DNA of 10,567 nt from an uncultured Shinella sp. (lineage in GTDB: Bacteria > Pseudomonadota > Alphaproteobacteria > Rhizobiales > Rhizobiaceae), in contig CAMLOC010000058.1 in the NCBI GenBank assembly GCA_946481465.1, positions 1-10,567 of the forward strand, written 5' to 3'. Shown piece after piece: positions 6,675 through 10,567 of this stretch; position 1 is the first letter of the stretch; each line of letters starts with the position of its first letter. The notes below the pieces were generated by a model that was given only the letters and a program-made list of their open reading frames with translations, was not told the origin of the DNA and did no database searches. The translations under genes and the position numbers were made by a program.

Positions 6675-7481
6675 TTACTCCGCATATTGCCTGAGGCCCT
6701 GCCAGATCTCCTCGACCACATCGAGATAGGCCTTGTCGCGACGGATGACGTCGGGAGCGGCGGAGCGGTCTATATTGGGCTCGATGATCTGGGAGACGCG
6801 GCCGGGCCGGGGCGACAGAAGGACAATGCGGTCGGAGACGTAGACCGCCTCTTCGATGGAATGCGTGACGAAGAGGAACGTCTTCCGCTCCTTCTCGACC
6901 AGTTGGAGCAGGTCTTCCTGGAACTTGCGGCGGTTCTGCTCGTCGACGGCCGAGAAGGGTTCGTCGAGCAGCAGGACGTCGGCATTGACCGAAAAGGCGC
7001 GGGCGATGCCGACACGCTGGCGCATGCCGCCCGAAAGCTCGTGCGGGTATTTCTCCTCGAAACCGGTCAGCCCGACCTCGGCGATATAATGCCGGGCGAT
7101 ACGGTGGCGCTCCGATTGCGGCATGCCCTTGAGCTCGAGGCCGAAGGCGACATTGCGCAATACCGTCGCCCAGGGCATGAGCGCGAAATCCTGGAAGACG
7201 AAGGCGCGTTCCGGCCCCGGGCCGGTGACGACCCGGCCGTTGATGCAGATCTCGCCGGAGGTCGAGGGCACGAGGCCGGCGATGATCTTCAGCAGCGTGG
7301 TCTTTCCGCAGCCCGACGGGCCGAGCAGCGTCGTCAGCTTGCCGCGCTCGAATTCGAGATTGATGCTGCGCAGGGCCTCGATATCGCCGTAGCGCTTGCA
7401 GATATCGCGCACCTTGACGACGGCATCGGACGTGGCGGCTCCGGAACGGTCGGCCGCGCGGGCCGGCATGGGGTTGGCCAT
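6675..7481 (-). CDS. ABC transporter ATP-binding protein, NitT/TauT type
   Basis: The protein has 268 residues. The start ATG (7481-7479) is chosen because GAGGAG (7490-7495) lies 8 bases upstream; a longer in-frame ATG at 7526 would extend into the permease gene and has no ribosome site. All ATPase motifs are intact: Walker A GPSGCGKTT (54-62), Q-loop Gln97 (VFQDF), signature LSGGMRQR (149-156), Walker B VLLLDEP (169-175), D-loop SAVD, and switch His207 (VTHS). The FQDFALMPWATVLRNV segment and C-terminal length are typical of SsuB/TauB-type importers. It should form a cytoplasmic dimer that powers the two permeases encoded on either side. It is separated from the upstream permease stop by a single base, indicating tight translational coupling. 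Confidence 0.95.
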   Translation of the reverse strand: MANPMPARAADRSGAATSDAVVKVRDICKRYGDIEALRSINLEFERGKLTTLLGPSGCGKTTLLKIIAGLVPSTSGEICINGRVVTGPGPERAFVFQDFALMPWATVLRNVAFGLELKGMPQSERHRIARHYIAEVGLTGFEEKYPHELSGGMRQRVGIARAFSVNADVLLLDEPFSAVDEQNRRKFQEDLLQLVEKERKTFLFVTHSIEEAVYVSDRIVLLSPRPGRVSQIIEPNIDRSAAPDVIRRDKAYLDVVEEIWQGLRQYAE

Positions 7482-7482
7482 G

Positions 7483-8325
7483 TCACTTTCTCCTCTTTTC
7501 AGGACGCAGGAAGCGCAGTTCCACATATTGCAGCCCGGCGAGCGTGAGCGTCGAAACGGCTATGATGGATGCGACGGCGGCATACATATGCGCGTAGTTG
7601 GCGATCGAGCGATGATAGGTGATGAGGTCGCCGATGCCCGTGGGGGTGATCAGCAATTCGGCGAGCATGACGCCGATGAAGCCGGCGGCGATGCCAAGAC
7701 GCAGGCCTGCGAACAGCACCGGTGTCGCATCAGGGATGACGATCTTGACGATCTGCTGGATGCGCGTGCCCTGGAACGAACGGCACATGTCGACGAGCGA
7801 CGGGTTGACGTGCCGGACGGCCTTGTAGGAATTGAGCACGATCACCGGCAGGGCCAGCATGACGACGGCGAGCGTCTTGGCGAGAAGGCCGATGCCGTAG
7901 ACGAAGGTGACGAGCGGCACGAGCGCGGCCATGGGAGCCGCCTGAAGCACGATGAAGACCGGCGCGAGCAGCCATTCCGCCTTGTCGGAAAGCCCCATGA
8001 CGATGCCGAGGCCGATGCCAAGCACCGCGGAGACGGCGACGCCGATGAGAAGCGGCTGGAAGGTGATGGCATAGGCTGGCAGCAGCGTGCCGTCGAGCGC
8101 CATCTCGATCAACGCCGAGAACGTTTCGAGGAATGTCGGAAAGGCAAAGCTGATCGGGACGCGACCGGCGATTTCCCAGGCGGTGAACAGCGTTGCGAGC
8201 GAAACCACGACCCAGAAGGACTTCCGGCGCCGGGCGAATTCGGCGAGCGTCTCGACGATGCTGGAGGAGCCGGTGCCGGCTCCTCCCGTCGCGCTCACCT
8301 TTTGGGGTGAAGCGGCCATGTGCAT
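7483..8325 (-). CDS. ABC transporter permease, NitT/TauT type (first permease of the operon)
   Basis: The protein has 280 residues: a hydrophilic N-terminal arm of about 35 residues, then about six membrane segments beginning with FWVVVSLATLFTAWEIAG. The ATPase-docking EAA loop is seen in VDMCRSFQGTRIQQIVKIVIPDATPVLFAGLRLGI. The start ATG (8325-8323) overlaps the binding-protein stop as TAATG; a second in-frame ATG lies six bases on (8319-8317). The upstream ribosome site is only a weak CGGAA, so translation probably relies on coupling to the preceding gene. It pairs with the other permease of the operon, with which it shares only the general fold as read here. Confidence 0.92.
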   Translation of the reverse strand: MHMAASPQKVSATGGAGTGSSSIVETLAEFARRRKSFWVVVSLATLFTAWEIAGRVPISFAFPTFLETFSALIEMALDGTLLPAYAITFQPLLIGVAVSAVLGIGLGIVMGLSDKAEWLLAPVFIVLQAAPMAALVPLVTFVYGIGLLAKTLAVVMLALPVIVLNSYKAVRHVNPSLVDMCRSFQGTRIQQIVKIVIPDATPVLFAGLRLGIAAGFIGVMLAELLITPTGIGDLITYHRSIANYAHMYAAVASIIAVSTLTLAGLQYVELRFLRPEKRRK

Positions 8326-9314
8326 TACTTGGTTCCGATTTTTGCGAGCACTGCGTTGAGCGCGGTGAGATCCCAGAAGTCCTCGACCTTCAGGTCCGCG
8401 GCCTTGCCTTCGAGCGCGCCGGAGACCGTGTAGAAGTCGAAGTCGTCACGGGCGGCATCCTCGCCGCCACCGTTCACGGGAAGCGTCGGAGCGGCTTCGG
8501 CGAAATAAGGATCGATGTCGGCGACCATCTCGGCCGTCGCATCGGGCAGGAGCTTGTACTTCTCGCGCAGCGCGATAGCCGCCTTCGGGTCCGCCGCGAC
8601 CTCGCGCCACGTCGTCAGGATGCTCTCCACGAGGATTTCCACATCCTTCTGGTTCTTGGAGAGGTAGTCGGTGTTGGCGAAGAGTGCTTCGTCGGTCGCG
8701 CTCACCTCGCCGAGCGGCAGGAAGACGAACTTGCCCGGCGCTTCCTTCTCCAGGATGCGCTTGCCGGAGGAATCGACGATGGTCGCCTTGACATTGCCCT
8801 GCAACAGCGCGCCGGTCCGCACCTCGGCGCCCGGCACGTAGGAGATGCTGGAATAGGAGATGCCGTTCTTGTCGGCCATCAGCCGCATGATGGCTTCCGT
8901 GCCGGATCCGCGCGAATGCACGGCGATTTCCTGGCCGTCCAGGTCCTTCCATTCCTTGTAGAACTCGGAGTTGACGACCGGATAGAACTGGAGCTTGGAC
9001 AGTTGCAGGAAGATGCGGATCGGCGCCTTCACCTTCTGGAGCAGCGCATAGGGACCGCCGATGCCGATATCAGCCTGGCCGCTGACGACGGCCTGGGCGG
9101 CGATGTCCTCGCTCTTGAGGAAGGTGACCTGGACGTCGACACCCTGTTCCTTCGCCCGTTCGAGGGCGGCGAGCAGATGGAGCGATTCGACTGTGGCGAT
9201 GTCGCCGAAGGCAACGCGCATGGGATCGGCATGAGCCAATCCGGGAATTGCGGCAGAAAGGCAGAGCGCGGCGGCAATGGCCGACGTCCTCATTTTACGG
9301 ACAAACATGTTCAT
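8325..9314 (-). CDS. ABC transporter substrate-binding protein, NitT/TauT (NMT1/THI5-like) family
   Basis: The protein has 329 residues and is the first gene of the minus-strand operon. The start ATG (9314-9312) follows GGGAGGAA at a spacing of about 7 bases; a longer TTG-started frame from 9389 would run through the promoter region and is rejected. The signal peptide is clear: MNMFVRKMR, a hydrophobic core to about residue 26, and likely cleavage after AHA (residue 29). No lipobox is visible, so it should be a soluble periplasmic protein. The mature part begins with a PMRVAFGDIATVESL strand and has a QADIGIGGPYALL segment in the place where family members carry the DIG/A(x)3 ligand loop. An HSRGSGTEAIMRLM stretch follows, a phosphate- or carboxylate-binding-type Ser/Gly-rich turn. 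Relatives bind sulfonates, nitrate, pyrimidines, riboflavin or aromatic acids. The linked acylpyruvate hydrolase-like enzyme and FCD regulator favour a carboxylate, but this is inference. Confidence 0.92.
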   Translation of the reverse strand: MNMFVRKMRTSAIAAALCLSAAIPGLAHADPMRVAFGDIATVESLHLLAALERAKEQGVDVQVTFLKSEDIAAQAVVSGQADIGIGGPYALLQKVKAPIRIFLQLSKLQFYPVVNSEFYKEWKDLDGQEIAVHSRGSGTEAIMRLMADKNGISYSSISYVPGAEVRTGALLQGNVKATIVDSSGKRILEKEAPGKFVFLPLGEVSATDEALFANTDYLSKNQKDVEILVESILTTWREVAADPKAAIALREKYKLLPDATAEMVADIDPYFAEAAPTLPVNGGGEDAARDDFDFYTVSGALEGKAADLKVEDFWDLTALNAVLAKIGTK

Positions 9315-9330
9315 TCTCGTTCCTCCCAAA

Positions 9331-9363
9331 ATTGGATCCTTTTCAACCCAATCTGAAACCAAT
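9331..9363 (-). promoter_or_regulatory. Cluster of ATTGG/CCAAT half-sites at the operon promoter, possible regulator binding region
   Basis: ATTGG (9331-9335), AACCCAAT (9345-9352) and AACCAAT (9357-9363) lie within 33 bases, just before the binding-protein gene and around its predicted transcription start. The stretch AACCCAATCTGAA (9345-9357) closely resembles AACCAATCCTGAA in the palindrome beside the regulator gene (9535-9547). A shared regulator, most simply the divergent GntR protein, is inferred. Confidence 0.45.
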
Positions 9364-9389
9364 TCTTCATTAATATAAATTTGTGTCAA
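9362..9389 (-). promoter_or_regulatory. Predicted promoter of the ABC importer/hydrolase operon
   Basis: On the minus strand TTGACA (9389-9384) is followed after 16 bases by AAGAAT (9367-9362), a four-of-six match to a -10 box that keeps the key A and T positions. The -10 overlaps the AACCAATTC half-site, which would fit control by a repressor. The -35 is perfect, the -10 weak. Confidence 0.45.
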
Positions 9390-9421
9390 TCAATGAAATG
9401 TGCTGCGCCGCGAAAGGCTAT

Positions 9422-9478
9422 GGCTATATTTAGCCGTTAATGGATTTAATATATTGAAATATATGGATAAAAAATTGA
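9422..9478. other. AT-rich centre of the divergent intergenic region
   Basis: A short inverted repeat GGCTA-TATT-TAGCC (9422-9435) is followed by an AT-rich stretch from about 9436 to 9478 that includes AATATAT twice, three bases apart. It separates the two divergent promoters. It could be bendable DNA or a site for an accessory protein, but no known consensus was recognised. Confidence 0.3.
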
Positions 9479-9503
9479 GAGTGCCGGCATGTGCCGCCTT
9501 GCG

Positions 9504-9532
9504 TTGACAGGGGGCAATTCATTCAATATAAC
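9504..9532 (+). promoter_or_regulatory. Promoter of the GntR-family regulator gene
   Basis: TTGACA (9504-9509), a 17-base spacer, and TATAAC (9527-9532) form a near-consensus housekeeping promoter. The expected start point is about 9538-9540, giving a leader of only about 23 bases that is almost filled by the palindrome at 9535-9553. Confidence 0.7.
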
Positions 9533-9534
9533 AA

Positions 9535-9553
9535 AACCAATCCTGAATTGGTT
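9535..9553 (+). promoter_or_regulatory. Palindromic operator candidate over the regulator's start point
   Basis: AACCAATCCTGAATTGGTT is a 7-base perfect inverted repeat with a 5-base centre. It covers the predicted transcription start and the leader of the regulator gene, a position typical of autorepression. Its half-sites recur at 9331-9363 beside the operon. The binding protein is inferred to be the adjacent GntR-family regulator. Confidence 0.6.
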
Positions 9554-9561
9554 CGGATGAT

Positions 9562-10239
9562 ATGACGATGGAAAACACCGAGATGGCCGTGCTCTCACGG
9601 TTGCGCGACTTTCTCGCGACGACCCAGCTTCCCGATGGCGGACGGCTGCCACCCGAGCGCGAGCTTGCCGATGCGCTGGACGTCGGGCGCGGCGCTCTTC
9701 GCAAGGCCCTTGCGACGCTCCAGTCGGAGGGCGTGGTTTGGCGGCATGTCGGCAAGGGTACCTTCACCGGCGAACGCCCTATCGACACCGTCGCCGACAT
9801 CAATGCCATGGTCCAGCGCACCAATCCGCTGGAGGTGATGGGCGCCCGCATCGCTTTCGAGCCGGAAGTGGCGCGCTGTGCGGCGCTCAACGCGACGTCG
9901 AGCCAGATCGCCGAGTTGAGAAACTGCATGCTCAAGGCGCAGCAGGCGCCGACCTGGCGTCTCTACGAGCAGTGGGACAATCGCCTCCACCGCCTGATCG
10001 GCGAAGCGTCGCAGAACTCCCTCCTGCTGGGGTTGCTCGATACGCTGAACGCGGTGCGCCGTGCGGTTACGTGGGGCCGGCTGCGCGATACGCCGGTGCG
10101 TCCGCCGCCGGACCACCATTCCTTCGAGGAGCATGCGCGCATCGTCGCGGCGATCGCCGATCGTGACGGCGGCGGTGCGGCCGATGCGATGCGGCGGCAT
10201 CTGCGCAGCGTCGAAAGCCACATGCGCGATATGCGTTGA
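9562..10239 (+). CDS. GntR-family transcriptional regulator, FadR/FCD type
   Basis: The protein has 225 residues. The N-terminal winged helix-turn-helix spans about 1-75, with the family core [22 protein letters not shown] (29-50) and the wing HVGKGTFTG (62-70). The C-terminal FCD ligand domain (about 85-222) keeps the metal-site residues Asp139 and His143 (DNRLH), His191 (EEHARIV) and His213 (RRHLRS), so it probably binds a metal and a carboxylate effector. The ribosome site is poor: only GGA (9555-9557) precedes ATG 9562, or ATG 9568 six bases on in the same frame, so expression may be low. It is divergent from the importer/hydrolase operon, and matching half-sites at both promoters make it the likely local regulator and an autoregulator. 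Whether it represses or activates the operon is not shown; the operator position suggests repression. Confidence 0.93.
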   Translation: MTMENTEMAVLSRLRDFLATTQLPDGGRLPPERELADALDVGRGALRKALATLQSEGVVWRHVGKGTFTGERPIDTVADINAMVQRTNPLEVMGARIAFEPEVARCAALNATSSQIAELRNCMLKAQQAPTWRLYEQWDNRLHRLIGEASQNSLLLGLLDTLNAVRRAVTWGRLRDTPVRPPPDHHSFEEHARIVAAIADRDGGGAADAMRRHLRSVESHMRDMR

Positions 10240-10297
10240 AACGAAATCGGGACATTCAGGGAAGGGCGGCAGAAGGTCGTCCGCAAGGAGAACAGGC
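10240..10297 (+). other. Short gap between regulator gene and icd
   Basis: The 58 bases contain the icd ribosome site (AAGGAG, 10285-10290) and no clear promoter or terminator. Transcription of icd either reads through from the regulator gene or starts at a promoter inside its 3' part that was not recognised. Confidence 0.4.
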
Positions 10298-10567
10298 ATG
10301 GCGAAAATCAAGGTAGCGAACCCCGTCGTCGAACTCGACGGTGACGAGATGACGCGCATCATCTGGCAGTTCATCAAGGACAAGTTGATCCATCCCTATC
10401 TCGATGTGGATCTGGAATATTACGATCTCAGCATCGAGAACCGGGATGCGACGAACGACCAGGTGACGATCGACGCGGCCCATGCGATGCGCAAGCACGG
10501 GGTCGGGGTGAAATGCGCCACCATCACCGCCGACGAGGCCCGCGTCGAGGAATTCAAGCTGAAGAAG
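10298..10567 (+). CDS. icd: NADP-dependent isocitrate dehydrogenase, N-terminal 90 codons (cut by window edge)
   Basis: The start ATG 10298 follows AAGGAG (10285-10290) with a 7-base gap, and the frame is open to the last base. The visible residues match the eukaryote-like homodimeric NADP-isocitrate dehydrogenase found in rhizobia: [14 protein letters not shown] near the N-terminus, [12 protein letters not shown] in the middle, and the substrate-loop segment [15 protein letters not shown] near residues 73-87. The enzyme converts isocitrate to 2-oxoglutarate and CO2 in the citric acid cycle and makes NADPH in the cytoplasm. As a central-metabolism gene it probably marks conserved chromosomal sequence at the edge of the accessory importer/regulator block. 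Its proximity to the regulator gene does not by itself imply a shared function. Confidence 0.95.
   Translation, partial: MAKIKVANPVVELDGDEMTRIIWQFIKDKLIHPYLDVDLEYYDLSIENRDATNDQVTIDAAHAMRKHGVGVKCATITADEARVEEFKLKK

Noticed and set aside
7482..7526. Longer ATPase start at ATG 7526
   Set aside because: It would overlap the preceding permease by 44 bases without a ribosome site, whereas GAGGAG precedes ATG 7481.
6687..7547. 286-codon plus-strand frame opposite the ATPase
   Set aside because: The ATPase on the minus strand has every expected motif; the plus-strand frame is its shadow.
8193..9356. 387-codon plus-strand frame opposite the periplasmic binding protein
   Set aside because: The opposite strand encodes a protein with signal peptide, family motifs and ribosome site; this frame has none.
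9315..9389. Longer start (TTG) for the operon's binding protein
   Set aside because: It would cover the predicted promoter and half-sites and place 25 hydrophilic residues before a normal signal peptide; GGGAGGAA precedes ATG 9314.
5207..10239. Genomic island or recent transfer boundary
   Set aside because: No integrase, tRNA target, direct-repeat ends or obvious shift in base or codon use marks the block.

Overview
The window looks like a chromosomal stretch of an alphaproteobacterium, most likely a member of the Rhizobiales/Rhizobiaceae. The grounds are the high-GC coding sequence, the type of chemoreceptor with a C-terminal xWxxF tail, the mammalian-like homodimeric NADP-isocitrate dehydrogenase at the right edge, and an intergenic palindrome starting AGCATTTCCGG that resembles repeats I associate with rhizobia. 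The species cannot be fixed from the sequence alone. Ten protein genes are supported, two of them cut by the window edges. No tRNA, rRNA, CRISPR array, insertion sequence or integrase was seen.

Left block (plus strand, 1-4981): the C-terminal part of an FMN/3Fe-4S glutamate-synthase-family protein, a 378-base intergenic region, and then a tight two-gene unit. That unit is a Tat-exported branched-chain-amino-acid-type periplasmic binding protein followed 14 bases later by a large transmembrane chemoreceptor ending in SWEEF. No ABC permease or ATPase accompanies this binding protein, so the pair may be a binding-protein-dependent chemoreceptor rather than a transporter.

Middle block (minus strand, 9314 down to 5207): a five-gene operon with junctions of -1 to +5 bases. 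In transcription order it encodes a NitT/TauT-type periplasmic binding protein, a permease, an ATPase, a second permease and a fumarylacetoacetate-hydrolase-family (acylpyruvate hydrolase-like) enzyme. It reads as an importer plus one C-C bond hydrolase for an unidentified carboxylate or ring-cleavage product. The two blocks converge at 4982-5206, which holds a hairpin at each end.

Right block (plus strand, 9562-10567): a GntR/FadR-type (FCD domain) regulator, divergent from the operon, and the first 90 codons of icd. The 247-base divergent region has a TTGACA-17-TATAAC promoter for the regulator with a 19-base palindrome (AACCAAT-N5-ATTGGTT) over its predicted start point. Copies of the same CCAAT/ATTGG half-site lie over the predicted operon promoter. 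The simplest reading is a regulator that controls both itself and the operon, released or engaged by a carboxylate ligand.
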